From: Histomonas meleagridis
Taxonomy: Eukaryota; Parabasalia; Tritrichomonadida; Dientamoebidae
NCBI GenBank assembly: GCA_020186115.1
Contig: WSYJ01000137.1
Location: forward strand, 186,001 to 250,000
Direction: 5' to 3'
DNA: 64,000 bases
Made by a program: the position numbers and the translations under genes
Shown: positions 1-10,230 of the stretch, in pieces
Layout of the letters: every line of letters begins with the position of its first letter
Numbering within the stretch: the first letter of the stretch is position 1
The notes under the pieces: generated by a model
Told to the model about the DNA's origin: nothing
The model's input: the letters and a program-made list of their open reading frames with translations, nothing else
Database searches by the model: none

Positions 1-52
1 GAAAGCCAAGAAGAAAAAAGACATTCGTGAGAAAACTTGGGAAACTTGTTAA
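1..52 (+). CDS. 3' end of a truncated gene (Lys-rich C-terminus)
   Basis: Reading from base 2, the frame gives a short Lys-rich tail (KAKKKKDIREKTWETC) ending at TAA at 50-52. A TAAA polyadenylation signal follows immediately (53-56), the usual trichomonad arrangement. Frame 3 is also open, to about base 176, so the frame choice is uncertain. No function can be assigned from 16 residues. Confidence 0.3.
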   Translation, partial: KAKKKKDIREKTWETC

Positions 53-880
53 TAAATCAGTCAAAAACGATACAGAGAGCTTCAATCGCTTCGCCTTTTC
101 GTGGTTTCGTTGGTTAAACTTTTGCTGGTATGCGTTTTATTGTTTTTGCGATCGGAAGATGTTCACAATGCTGTAACACAATGTTTTTATAAAAAGTGAC
201 AGAAAATTCCCTCGTTTCAATCCTGGAAACAGCCAAAAAAATGAAAGAAAGAAGATGACATCGTTCATAAATACCAAATAACAGATTTTTGAATAAAAAA
301 CGCTCAAAAAGTTTTTTCCAACACAATTAACAGACAAATGTATTGAATTTTGAATGCAATTTCCCAAAACAACCGTTAAAAAATGTGAAATTTCATCATT
401 AATGTTTGCAATGGAAAAAGGTTACACATAAATCGGTCATGTGCTTCTTTAACAAAATATAATTTATTATTAATGTTTAAGATATTTATACATTTTTTCT
501 AAAAATCATTTCAAATAATTAATTCCTCAAGATAAACTTCGATATTCTAGGCAGCAAGAATTTTGCACCAGTCAAAAAACATACTGAATTATATATGGTG
601 TTAATATTTCTTGCACAAAAATTTCCACATTTCAATAAAACAACAAATTTAATATTTTTTTTTTTTTTTTTTGAATTAGTTTTAACAGGTTTTCATATTA
701 AACAAAATAATTTGGAAAATTTTAATTTATGTAATTGCATATTTGCATCTAAAATTGAACAATAATCCAATATAAAAAAGGAAACAAGTTTTAATATCAA
801 AACAATAAAATCTTTTTATATTGCAAAAATGTCCAAAAAAATTTGTTTATTAATCAAACTTTGCAAAAAGAAATTTTTTT
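53..880. other. AT-rich intergenic region, no gene seen
   Basis: Short overlapping minus-strand frames at 114-367 show no recognisable protein and no promoter. An 18-nt T run lies at 655-672. AACGATAC at 66-73 resembles the MYB-type elements seen elsewhere in the window. I see nothing else. Confidence 0.5.
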
Positions 881-2194
881 TTACTCTGTGGGATATTGTG
901 GTAAAAAGCTTCCCTCTGTTTCCTTTTCTTTAACAAGAACATCATTTGATGATTCATCAACTTGCTTTGATTTCTTTGGTGATTCACCACTTCCAACTAC
1001 CAATGGCTTCAAATCCTTATCAGACAACTCATTACTCACATTTGATATTGGTAAGTCATCTGGTGCATCAACTGTTGGCACGCCTAATGAAATGTCTTCT
1101 TTTTGATTTTCGACCCGTTGAGCTTTTTGAATGTGCTGTGAAATTTGTGAGGGCTTTGACACTAACGGTCTCTGTTGTTTCGGCTCAACGTAATTTGATG
1201 TCATTGGCGGAGGAATGTTAACATGTTCGGGGTGCGATGGAGGCTTCGACTCTATTGTTGGCGCGGGCTTTGGTGGTGGGTTTTGTTGAGTGTTTTGGGG
1301 AGGTGGCTGAACTGGTGATTGAGGAGGAGCATATTGTTGGTAGCCATAATTTGGTGGAGGCTGTGGCGCATATTGAGTTGGAGTAGTGTATTGATATGTT
1401 TGGTGTTGGTGTTGTACGATATAAACTTGATTTGGTTGAACTGGTGCATAATGTTGAACATATGGAGAAAACATTTGGAATGAATATGATTTCTCGGGAT
1501 AGTACATTGGAACAACATTTTCAAAATCTGAGTCTGAGTCTGAATCTGATGAATAATCATCGTATGGAATTGGTGGTTGAATGAATTGATTGGGTGAAAT
1601 CTGTGTGACAGGTGGAAGACCTTGTGGTGTTTGCGGTGGTGGCGGTGGCGGTGGATTGTAGTATGATTGAGGAGGAGGAGGCGCTTGTTGTACAGGCACT
1701 TGTTGAATTGATTGTTTGTGTTTAGGTGCCGTTTCAGGATCTACAAATTTTGATGTTACTTTCCACCCAGGAACAATATATATCTTGCCGTTTGGTGCAT
1801 CAAAAGCAGCTTGATGATTTTCTGATAAATGAATTCGAAGTGTAATCATTAACTGTGTACGGTTTATGATTCCAGGTGCAATCTTGAAAGGGAACTCATA
1901 TGTAACAACAGTATTAACTTGGAACCATTTTAATGGAAGTGTTAAATTTGCAATGTTACTTTGTTTGTAATTAAGCGAAATACAAAGAGCTGTTGCCCTA
2001 GCATTACTGTACTGAAATTTCCATGTCACATCAGAATCGTAAATGCAATTTCCAATATCTTTTAAATCACCTGATGTTGGTTCTGTCTCATCCTTTGTGA
2101 GTTTCATTTGTAGGTTGAAAGGATTTCCTTCGACGTGCTTAAGTCCTTTTACTTCGAGTACATTCACGAAAATTGCATTCATATTTGGTATCAT
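881..2194 (-). CDS. C2-like domain protein with proline/glutamine-rich tail
   Basis: 437 residues. Residues 1-160 alternate beta-strand-like stretches (for example AIFVNVLEVKGLKHVEGNPF and GKIYIVPGWKVTSKFVDPE), which suggests a C2-like membrane- or protein-binding fold. The rest is low complexity: polyproline runs, Gln/Tyr-rich segments, an acidic Ser-Asp stretch (DDYSSDSDSDSDFE) and a charged Lys/Glu-rich C-terminus. Polyproline plus PPxY-like motifs (PPPNYG) would suit SH3, WW or profilin partners; that is inference. No catalytic motif is visible. ATG at 2194 is used; a second Met four codons on is an alternative. Long frames on the other strand here are shadows. Confidence 0.75.
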   Translation of the reverse strand: MIPNMNAIFVNVLEVKGLKHVEGNPFNLQMKLTKDETEPTSGDLKDIGNCIYDSDVTWKFQYSNARATALCISLNYKQSNIANLTLPLKWFQVNTVVTYEFPFKIAPGIINRTQLMITLRIHLSENHQAAFDAPNGKIYIVPGWKVTSKFVDPETAPKHKQSIQQVPVQQAPPPPQSYYNPPPPPPPQTPQGLPPVTQISPNQFIQPPIPYDDYSSDSDSDSDFENVVPMYYPEKSYSFQMFSPYVQHYAPVQPNQVYIVQHQHQTYQYTTPTQYAPQPPPNYGYQQYAPPQSPVQPPPQNTQQNPPPKPAPTIESKPPSHPEHVNIPPPMTSNYVEPKQQRPLVSKPSQISQHIQKAQRVENQKEDISLGVPTVDAPDDLPISNVSNELSDKDLKPLVVGSGESPKKSKQVDESSNDVLVKEKETEGSFLPQYPTE

Positions 2195-2413
2195 GATCGC
2201 TTTTCACATAACATGTCATATTTTTGAACGGATAAAATTTGGATTTTAGCCCATCGGTTTTTATTGTTCACCAATCTGGTTAATTCCTATGTTATGAAGT
2301 TTTTTTTATATATATTTCACTTACTAAATACTCATAAATTTTTAGTATTTTCTGTTTTTGAAGAAAATATTGGTAAAAATTAGAAAAACATTGAGTTTAA
2401 TGAAGATTTTTTT

Positions 2414-2428
2414 TTTCGGCGGGATTTT
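2414..2428 (+). promoter_or_regulatory. E2F-like site (GGCGGG core) upstream of the DZIP1-like gene
   Basis: TTTCGGCGGGATTTT lies about 27 bases before the ATG at 2455. GGCGGG is rare in this AT-rich DNA and resembles the E2F/DP consensus TTTSSCGC. Similar sites precede the genes at 15528 and 33030. Function is inferred. Confidence 0.4.
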
Positions 2429-2454
2429 ATTTTAACGTATTTTCTTCATGGAGA

Positions 2455-3576
2455 ATGAATTTATGGGAAAATACTTATAATTTGTATTCTCCAACTCAAA
2501 CATCTCAGTTTTTTGAAACAGGAAGCACTGAGCCTGCGTTTGATTGGTCTGTTTCTGATGCAGTTGATGTCAATTCAAAATTAGTTTATGATAAGAATTC
2601 TCCACTTTTTCCTTTTTTTCAAACATTTTTAAATGCAAGAATTTTTCATTCAGCCACTGTCCAACAATTTTCTCATTTATTAATTTTATTGCAGAAATCA
2701 ATTAAAGTATTAATTAATCGCATCAATATCATAGAAAATCAAAAAAAGTCTCTAGAATTTCACATTCACAAATTAAATTTAGTTAACAGTTCCAAACCAA
2801 AAATTAAAAAATGCTTTGTTTGTCCTGATTGTCATAAATATTTTCGTTCCTTAAGTTATCTCGAAAGCCATATTTATAATAAACACACCACTGTTGTACA
2901 CACATCAAGTGAATCTGAAATGAGTATTGTTGAAAGTAGCGAAAACAAATCCGAAGAAAAGAAAACAAAAAGAAAAATCGGAAAGAAAAAAGAAATAAAA
3001 AATGAAAATCAAAATAATGAACAAAAAGAAGTTTATTCAAAATATAAACCAATCATTTCATATGTTACATCCAATGATTATGTTAATCTTGATCAAAATG
3101 AACCACATTCAATCAATGAGATGTACGACTTCATGAAAACAAAATTTGGTGAATTAGAACAAAAAATCGATAAAAACAACAAAATTAAAGAAATAAATAA
3201 CGAAAGCCAAAGTTCAAAAAGTAAAAATAAATTTTCTTCATCGCAAAATAGTATTAAAACAGAAGATCCTCCATTCGATGATGAAACTTTACCTTTATCT
3301 TATTCAAGCCAAAAAGTTTCTTTTAGTGATGAAAATTCTTTGACTTCGTCGTCGAATAAAAAGAACAAACAAATATCAAAATCGCTTTGTTTCGAAAAAT
3401 TAGACAAAAATTCTTCGGCTCAAAATGTTTCAAGAAAAAAGAAGCAATCAACCCCTGTTACGCTTACTGTTAAAAAGACGGGAAGCTTGCACAAAGATAT
3501 ACATTCTGAAACATCATCAGATTTCATGGAAATAACACATTTCCCACCAAAAAGAAAGGATGGGTCATTTAGGTGA
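2455..3576 (+). CDS. DZIP1-like C2H2 zinc-finger protein
   Basis: 373 residues. Residues 20-115 (FDWSVSDAVDVNSKLVYD, then a helical region rich in Ile/Leu and Gln) match the pattern of the DZIP1/Iguana N-terminal domain. A single C2H2 finger follows (CPDCHKYF...H.Y.KH; Cys-x2-Cys-x12-His-x4-His) near residues 122-147. The remainder is a Lys/Glu/Ser-rich, probably disordered coiled region. DZIP1 proteins act at the ciliary base/transition zone, which fits a flagellate; the family call rests on domain order and pattern, not alignment. Start ATG 2455 follows an E2F-like element. The stop lies in a run of short intergenic AT-rich DNA. Confidence 0.7.
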   Translation: MNLWENTYNLYSPTQTSQFFETGSTEPAFDWSVSDAVDVNSKLVYDKNSPLFPFFQTFLNARIFHSATVQQFSHLLILLQKSIKVLINRINIIENQKKSLEFHIHKLNLVNSSKPKIKKCFVCPDCHKYFRSLSYLESHIYNKHTTVVHTSSESEMSIVESSENKSEEKKTKRKIGKKKEIKNENQNNEQKEVYSKYKPIISYVTSNDYVNLDQNEPHSINEMYDFMKTKFGELEQKIDKNNKIKEINNESQSSKSKNKFSSSQNSIKTEDPPFDDETLPLSYSSQKVSFSDENSLTSSSNKKNKQISKSLCFEKLDKNSSAQNVSRKKKQSTPVTLTVKKTGSLHKDIHSETSSDFMEITHFPPKRKDGSFR

Positions 3577-4224
3577 ATGGTTGTTTTCATGTGTTTTTGT
3601 TGAGTTCCTTTTTAATATCTTTTTACATTTTCGAAACGGTGATCTTATAAAGTGTTACCTATTTCTATGTAATGAAATGCCAATTTAGTTGTGATAAATG
3701 TCAAACCCATTGTGACAGATAAAAACGGGGATAAAAAGAAATTAACAATTTATTTTGTCCGTTTTACCATTTTATATGTTTCTCAAAAAGTTAAAAACCG
3801 AACTAAGAAAACTTGAACGGTTTTCACAGAAAAACAGAGATCGATTTTTTTTTTGAGAGCAGTGTCCAAACAAACATTGAGAATTTTTACAAAAAACGCA
3901 TTTAAAAAGTGAGTTGCCATTTGACACCTGGACTTTTGCCACTTCGGCGATAAATAATGAAATAATTTTATCTCAATACTGGAATCCGTTCTTTCATGCA
4001 AACTTCCAAGAAAAAAATAGCGTTTATAATAGTTTATAAAATGATTTTAAAAATTTACCGGAAATCTCTTGGTTTCAATTTTTTTGAAATTATTTTTTTG
4101 AATAAGAGCTGTAACCAAGCACGACCAAATCACCATCAAAATGCCGTGTTCAATTTTCAATGTGCTTACGTTCTCATACGATTAAAACTAATTGAATTCT
4201 TCGGATTATATCTTTGGCTGTCGG
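3577..4224. other. Intergenic region, no gene seen
   Basis: AT-rich. Small frames at 3783-4001 (minus) and 3996-4259 (plus) have no recognisable content; the latter overlaps the RasGEF gene out of frame. Nothing else supported. Confidence 0.45.
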
Positions 4225-6051
4225 ATGCAAAAAGAAGACAAAAAAAGCACACCAAGTAGTGTTTTAGCAACAGCAGGTGAAACAAGCAGTCTGACATGTG
4301 AAGGATATATAGATTCAGGAAGTCCTGGTAATTCATTTGATGACGATCTTTTCACAAAACAAAGTCATTCACTAGGTGAAATTCCTCTTTATGATTTTAT
4401 TGTTGGTAGCCATTGTGGTTCTGATATAGATGACACTATTTTAAGTCCATGTTTTGTGACAACAGATGATGAAAGTGAAGTAGATTTAATATCTGTTGAT
4501 AACCTTTATGCTACAAATTTGATGCTTAATGATGATCAAGATGAAACAGCTTTCTTTGGATATAATCAAGATGAAAATGATGAAGATTTTAAACAATGTC
4601 AAATTTTTGATCAAGTTCCAATCAAATTTTTAGATGATGATGCAGAGTTAGATGCACTAAATTTATCAGAAAATTCGGAAAATGTAGAAACAAATACAAC
4701 AGAATCTTCAAAAAATAATGATGTTCCTTATACCCCTGAATTAATCACAGTTTTAGAAGGAATGAATTTCCCCAAATCCGAAATTGACAGTATATTACAA
4801 GTTAATATTCAACGATTTCCAGAATCATCACAAATCTTTTTAGAGCCTAATGGCAGTGTTAGCTGTGCCTCTTTCCCACAATTAATCATAGCTCTTACAA
4901 CTCCTGATGTTTCAAATGTTGAATTCCAAACCAAATTTCTTATCTCATTTCCATCATTTGCACCACCGTACCGTGTTCTTGCGTGTTTGTTTGCACGTTT
5001 TTTTGCCAATATCAATTGTTCACGTTCGAATATATCCAGTAAGAAAAATCTCCTCTTAGTTCGTGCTATAATAACGCGTTTATTATCTAAATGGCTTGTT
5101 CTAACCAAATATCAATTTACTGATTCCATGATCAACTCCATCAAAACATTTCTTAACGTTATTGAAAAAGACGAATCGCTTCGCGTTCAGCGTCAAATTG
5201 TTGAAGGTTCGCTCAAGAAATTTGAAGGGAGTAAACTTAACAAAATTCACAGAGAAAAGGAGTACCCCGAAATGATTTTGCCAAAGACCCCACCCAACAC
5301 ATGGGTCGTCACATCGATACCACCAGAAGAGCTAGCACGGCAACTTGCATTACTTCATTCCAGAACATATCGAAAGATCAAACCTACTGAAGTCCTAACC
5401 ATGATATGGGGCGATAATAAAACTGGTGGATCACCAAATATCAACAAATTGATTCATCACTTTAATCTTTTTTCTAATTTTACTACGCTTACCATTATAA
5501 TGCCCACCACAGCTCAAAAGCGAGCTGAAGTATATACATTTTGGATTGAAGTTGCATCACATTGTTTACGATTAAAGAATTATCATGCGTTGTTCAGCAT
5601 TGTCTTTGGCCTAATGCATCGATCAATAGAACGACTATCAGATACCTTAAAAATCTCGTTGAAAAACACCAAAACGAAAACCACATTTTTTCAACTCCGA
5701 AAACTTTGTAGCGTAGAAAGCAACTACGCCAATTATCGGAGCCTCATCCAGACCCAGTTAACAGCTTTGGTTGATCCGTGCGTTCCATTCATCGGATGCT
5801 TCCAAAAGGACCTTGTGTACGTACAAGAGACATATCCAAACACAATCAATGGATTAATTAACTTTAAGAAATGTACGGAATGCGTAAAGTTAATTGATCA
5901 AATCTCTTCCTTCCAAAACATGAGATACAACTTCAAAAGATGCAAACAAATTCAAAATATCATTACGGAATTGCCGCCTGAAACGGATAACGTGGTTCTA
6001 ATGAAGTTGTCGACAACAAGAGAAACAAGAAGAAAGAAGGGAAGAATATGA
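4225..6051 (+). CDS. Ras guanine-nucleotide exchange factor (Cdc25/RasGEF domain)
   Basis: 608 residues from ATG 4225; the frame extends to a TTG at 4192, but the first ATG is the better eukaryotic start. The N-terminal 170 residues are acidic and disordered. A RasGEF N-terminal module is suggested near residues 195-300. The catalytic Cdc25 domain occupies about 360-590, with typical landmarks: LARQLALLHSRTYRKIKPTE, IMPTTAQKRAEVYTFWIEVA, LRLKNYHALFSIVFGLMHRS, DPCVPFIGCFQKDLVYVQET, INFKKC. The protein would load GTP onto a Ras-family GTPase, probably in membrane/cytoskeletal signalling. Family assignment is firm; the target GTPase is unknown. Confidence 0.9.
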   Translation: MQKEDKKSTPSSVLATAGETSSLTCEGYIDSGSPGNSFDDDLFTKQSHSLGEIPLYDFIVGSHCGSDIDDTILSPCFVTTDDESEVDLISVDNLYATNLMLNDDQDETAFFGYNQDENDEDFKQCQIFDQVPIKFLDDDAELDALNLSENSENVETNTTESSKNNDVPYTPELITVLEGMNFPKSEIDSILQVNIQRFPESSQIFLEPNGSVSCASFPQLIIALTTPDVSNVEFQTKFLISFPSFAPPYRVLACLFARFFANINCSRSNISSKKNLLLVRAIITRLLSKWLVLTKYQFTDSMINSIKTFLNVIEKDESLRVQRQIVEGSLKKFEGSKLNKIHREKEYPEMILPKTPPNTWVVTSIPPEELARQLALLHSRTYRKIKPTEVLTMIWGDNKTGGSPNINKLIHHFNLFSNFTTLTIIMPTTAQKRAEVYTFWIEVASHCLRLKNYHALFSIVFGLMHRSIERLSDTLKISLKNTKTKTTFFQLRKLCSVESNYANYRSLIQTQLTALVDPCVPFIGCFQKDLVYVQETYPNTINGLINFKKCTECVKLIDQISSFQNMRYNFKRCKQIQNIITELPPETDNVVLMKLSTTRETRRKKGRI

Positions 6052-6390
6052 ACCAATATGTAATATTGTTTTGTAAAAAATATTTTTCTATGAAATGTAA
6101 TATGTTTGAAAATTTTTGGATTTTAAAGCAGAACGCTCATTAAGTCGTCTTTTTGTGTAAGATAATTATCATATCCACCAAATTAATGTTGTCAATAGCC
6201 ATTTAAATTAAATAATTATTATTGATATTATCATTGAAATGCTAAATCTTAAATGTAATTTTGATGTTTATTTTTGGAAATTCAACTTATTGTTAGTGTA
6301 ATTAATTTTTATGAAAGATTTCGCCGAAGGATTGAAAGCACTTTTATATTAATTATTCAATTTTCAAAGGCGAGTTTGTCCAACCAAATA
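6052..6390. other. Intergenic region, no gene seen
   Basis: AT-rich 3' flank of the RasGEF gene and 5' flank of ankyrin gene A. The open frame running upstream of 6391 begins with a TTG at 6274 and has no ATG, so I treat it as 5' flank. Confidence 0.45.
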
Positions 6391-9300
6391 ATGGAGAACC
6401 AAGAATCAGAAACTTTACAAATTAAATTTCTTGAATCAATTTCACAAATTGTTTTCGACCTTAATTTAGATAACATTGGAATTTCTGTTGAGCTTACAAT
6501 GAAATTCTTTGATCCTAATTATCAGAAATCTTTCAACAGAGTTCTTGTTCTATTAGTTTACTCGTCTTTTATATCTAGGAGAATTGATGCTAATATTTAT
6601 TTCTCATATTTAAAATCTATTGAATCTCATGAAGAACAAATTCTTAATACAAACCCACAAATTTTTATAACATTTCGACAATACTTACTTCATATAAAGA
6701 CAAATGAAGCAAATTATCTTCTTGTCAATATGGTATTCGAGAATTTAATTGATGCTGATTTTGTTAAAACACGAAACGAAAAATATTTTATGCATTTAAT
6801 GCCACATGAACAACTTTCTAAAATTAAGTATTCAATGTTGTCACAGCAAATTGTTTTTAAAGAAGAAGAACTAAAAAAGAACAATTGGGAGCTTCATAAA
6901 AGACTTATTAAAGAAGGAAATCCAAATGAAATAACAAAAATAATTCGAAATGATGATGTTGATAAATTACAAGAAATTTCCACAAGTCCGAAATTTAATT
7001 TTAATCAAAAAGTTCAAACATCGATTTATGAATTATTTTCATTATGTAAAGGAATTTCACTTATTGATTATGCTGCATTTTATGGAGCAATTAAATGTTT
7101 TAAATTTTTATTATTAAATGAAGCTAAAACAGAAATGACTCTTAAATATGCAATTGCAGGAGGCAATATTGAAATTATTTATCTTTGTCAAGAAAAAAGC
7201 ATTATATCTTCTTATGAACTAGAAGAAATAGCTATTGAATATAATAGGAATAATGTGTTTATTAATATATTCGAAAACCCAAAGCCAGAACCAAATAAGA
7301 CAAGAGGTTTTGTTTCTAAAGGACTAACAACTAATTTAAAATCATTTTCATTTAAAAGTAATTTTAATTTTGGAACTCGTAAAATTGGCTTAAGTAGCTT
7401 TGCGAGACAAACTCCACAAAATTCTGAAGATAAATTACATCAATTAGGACTGAAATGTATTCGATCAAATAACTTTGAAATATTTGAGTTTTTATTAAAT
7501 GAAGGACTTGAAATCAAAGGTGATATTATGGAAGAAATAATTACAAGTGGTAATTTGTTTTTAATAAAGTATATTTTACAAGGTAGAAAAGTTCCAAGAG
7601 AAGCTTTTTCTTATTCGATTTCATCACAAAATATTGAAGTTATTAAATATATTCTTTCATTAGGTGAAGTTGATATTAATATTTATGATATTTTTGATGT
7701 TAATTTAATATTTGTTTTGTTTATTGAATGTTTAAATTAGAAATTTAGAATTTCTTTTTAATATATAATACACCATTATTATGTTCTTGTGAATTTAATA
7801 ATTATGAGATTACAAAATTTATTCTTGATCAAAATGGTGTGAATGTGAATGTTAAAAATGCTTGTTTATTTTAATTAAAATTTAAATAAGCAATTTGACG
7901 TTTTTAAATGTTTTTTGGAATTTAATCAAAGTATTTAAAACACCACTTATTACTGCATCTAAACTTGGTCATACTGAAATAGTAAAATTACTTCTTGAAC
8001 AAAAAGGAATTAATATAAATGATAAAGATATTTATTTGTTATATATAAAATTTATTATAATAATTTGATGTTTTTAAATAATATTTGGAAATAGTTCAAA
8101 TAATTTTATACAGCACTTATGTGGGCATCTTCAAATGGTCATACAGAAATAGTTCAATTACTTCTTGCGCATAATGAAATTGATGTGAATATACAAAATA
8201 GTTTTAGCTTAACAGCTCTAGAATTAACACTAGTTGATAAAGTTTACATAGAAATTACAAAATTATTACTTTCGCATAAAGGAATTATTATTAATACAGA
8301 AAATATTTTAAAATTTGATTTAAAGTTAATTTCCTATTTCCGATGTTTTATTTCAAGATTAGGAGTAAATTCATTTTATTTATCACACCTTTAATGATGG
8401 CATGTGATAAAAATAATAAAGAAATTGTTCAATTAATCTTAAGCCTTGGTGAAAATGATGTTAACTTACAAGATATTTAATTTGTTATTTTAATGATTAA
8501 ATTTTTAACTTAATATTTCATTATAAAATTTGGAAATAACTTAAATTATTTAGAACAGCTCTCATTTATGCATGTAAACAAGGAAGTTTGGAAATAGTTA
8601 AAATTCTTCTTGAACAAAAAGGGATTCTTTTAAATATAAAAGATATTTCTTTATTAATATTAATATTTATTTTGATGTTAAAGTGTTTTAAAACAATTGT
8701 TAGAATTTATTCATATTATTTCAATTTGCACTTATGTATGCATTTGAATCTGATAATTTCGAATTATTTAAGTTACTTATTGAGCAAAAAGGAATTGATA
8801 TAAATGCTAAAAATATTTTTTTGATATATCCAGAATTTATTTAAAATATTTAATATTTGTATATAATATTTGGATTTTATTTGAATATTTTCAAACTGTT
8901 TTAATGCTTTCATGTAAATATAATAAAGTTAAATATGTTGAATTACTTCTTGAACAAAAAGGAATTAAAATCAATGAAAAATCAGTATTTTTCTTTCATT
9001 ACATGTTTATTTCAAGTTTTTGCTATTCATTCTTTATATGTAATGTTTAATTGATAAATTTTGGAATGCTTTAATGGAAGCAAGTTCAGTAGGTAATATT
9101 GAAATTGTTAAATTACTTCTTGAACAAGAAGGAATTGTTATGGATAATATTGGTATTATTTTATAACATTCAATTTTTGTACAAAAAATTTGGGGATTAA
9201 AAATAAAATTTGGAACTTATTTTCAATATTTGGCACTGCTTTTATGCTTGCATGTTTTAATGGGCATTTAGAAATTGCCAAATTATTGCTTGAACATAAA

Positions 9301-9722
9301 GGAATTGATATAAATATGAAAAATGTATTTTTAATAATTTTAATATTTATATTATTTTTTCTCTGTTTAATTATGAAATTTGGAATTTCATTAATTTGTT
9401 TTTAACATCTCTCTTAGGTTCATTAATTAATGGGCATTGTGATGTAGCTAAATTCCTTCTTGAACAGGATGGAATTGATGTCAATGCGGAAAGTAATGAA
9501 GGGCGAAATGCAATTCAAATTGCAAACTCAAATGGATATCAAGAAATTGTAACAATTCTTAAAGAACATAAAGATATTAAATATGATGAAAATACTTTAC
9601 AAAAAATAGAAGTAAAGAAAGGAGTGATCAGTGCGAAAAAAGTTGTTGCCGATTCGTCATCAATTCAATCAGTCGTAATCAAGAGTGGTGGGTTCAAATC
9701 TTCATGGAATAAACCTAATTAG
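6391..9722 (+). CDS. Ankyrin-repeat protein A (DUF3447-type), interrupted between repeats
   Basis: Start ATG 6391 (MENQESETLQ), aligned with the equivalent region of gene B. The first segment runs to about 7689 and encodes a helical N-terminal domain of the trichomonad ankyrin type (KRLIKEGNPNEITKIIRNDD, SLIDYAAFYGAIKCFKFLLL). Then come eleven short coding segments, each one ankyrin repeat (for example TALMWASSNGHTEIVQLLLA), separated by ten AT-rich inserts. Repeat landmarks fall at 7666, 7836, 8006, 8176, 8281, 8451, 8621, 8791, 8961, 9131, 9301 and 9471. The final segment ends with an intact tail (KSGGFKSSWNKPN) and stop at 9720-9722. No coding segment contains a stop, so I read this as one gene with excised inserts rather than a decayed array; the removal mechanism is unproven. 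Likely a cytosolic protein-binding scaffold. Confidence 0.6.
7666..9574 (+). repeat. 170-bp ankyrin cassette array of gene A
   Basis: The Gly-Ile-Asp-x-Asn codons recur exactly every 170 bases at 7666, 7836, 8006 and 8176, then after 105 bases at 8281 (no insert at that junction), and again every 170 bases to 9471; the last repeat is 102 bases. 102 nt equals 34 residues, so each insert is 68 nt. Windows holding the inserts (77 nt, including 9 nt that must be kept) are 7690-7766, 7860-7936, 8030-8106, 8305-8381, 8475-8551, 8645-8721, 8815-8891, 8985-9061, 9155-9231 and 9325-9401. The inserts are T-rich on the coding strand and differ greatly in sequence. Confidence 0.85.
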
Positions 9723-9900
9723 CACCTCAATGCCTGATATTTATTATAAATATCATTATGAATTCTTTTATTTGTGAGTCGAATTTGGTGAAAATGGCCG
9801 TTTAATTTTTATTTTTGATTTCAAATTTCGCTTGACCGGAAATAAATTGCAATTTTTTTACACATGCAGAGGGAAAATAAAAAAATCTATATAAACATAA

Positions 9901-10230
9901 ATGAAGCTTGCTTTACAAGATAATTGCAAATCATATGAGACAATAACAAAATCTATTAGAAATCACAAAACATCAAAAACCGTCCAGGAGTCAGAAGACA
10001 CCATAGATTTCGACGACATTAAAATTGTGAATGAAAAAATTTTATATGTACTTGATGAAAAACCATTTGCACCAGTTCGTTATATAGCTAACAGCACAGG
10101 CACTCCAAAAAGTACAATGCATTATCATTTGACCCAAATCGTATATATTTGTAATATTATCATCAACAAAACAATTTACATACTCTATATAAATTTATTT
10201 ATTCATTACGTCATATTACAACTATCATAA
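9901..10230 (+). mobile_element. Remnant of a mariner/IS630-type transposase (N-terminal HTH)
   Basis: About 80 residues from 9901 (region DEKPFAPVRYIANSTGTPK followed by STMHYHLTQ) match the helix-turn-helix of mariner-like transposases that are abundant in trichomonads. After HYHLTQI the frame becomes hydrophobic low complexity and the DDE catalytic domain is absent, so the homology ends near 10140. A dead 5' fragment. The family call is from motif memory, not a search. Confidence 0.45.

Noticed and set aside
843-1221. Plus-strand frames over the C2-like gene
   Set aside because: Antisense shadows of the acidic and proline-rich C-terminus.
4192-4224. Upstream TTG as the RasGEF start
   Set aside because: Eukaryotic nuclear gene with a good ATG at 4225; the extra eleven residues add no domain. 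The same reasoning moved starts at 6391, 15227, 22619 and 53346.
7690-9401. Insert translations as membrane helices (runs such as LIILIFILFF)
   Set aside because: Hydrophobicity follows from T-rich composition (Phe/Leu/Ile codons); most inserts have stops and the frame differs at the far end.
7666-9574. 170-bp regularity as a CRISPR array or plain satellite
   Set aside because: Half of each unit is a clear ankyrin repeat in one coherent protein, the other half diverges; no CRISPR-like invariant repeat and the genome is eukaryotic.
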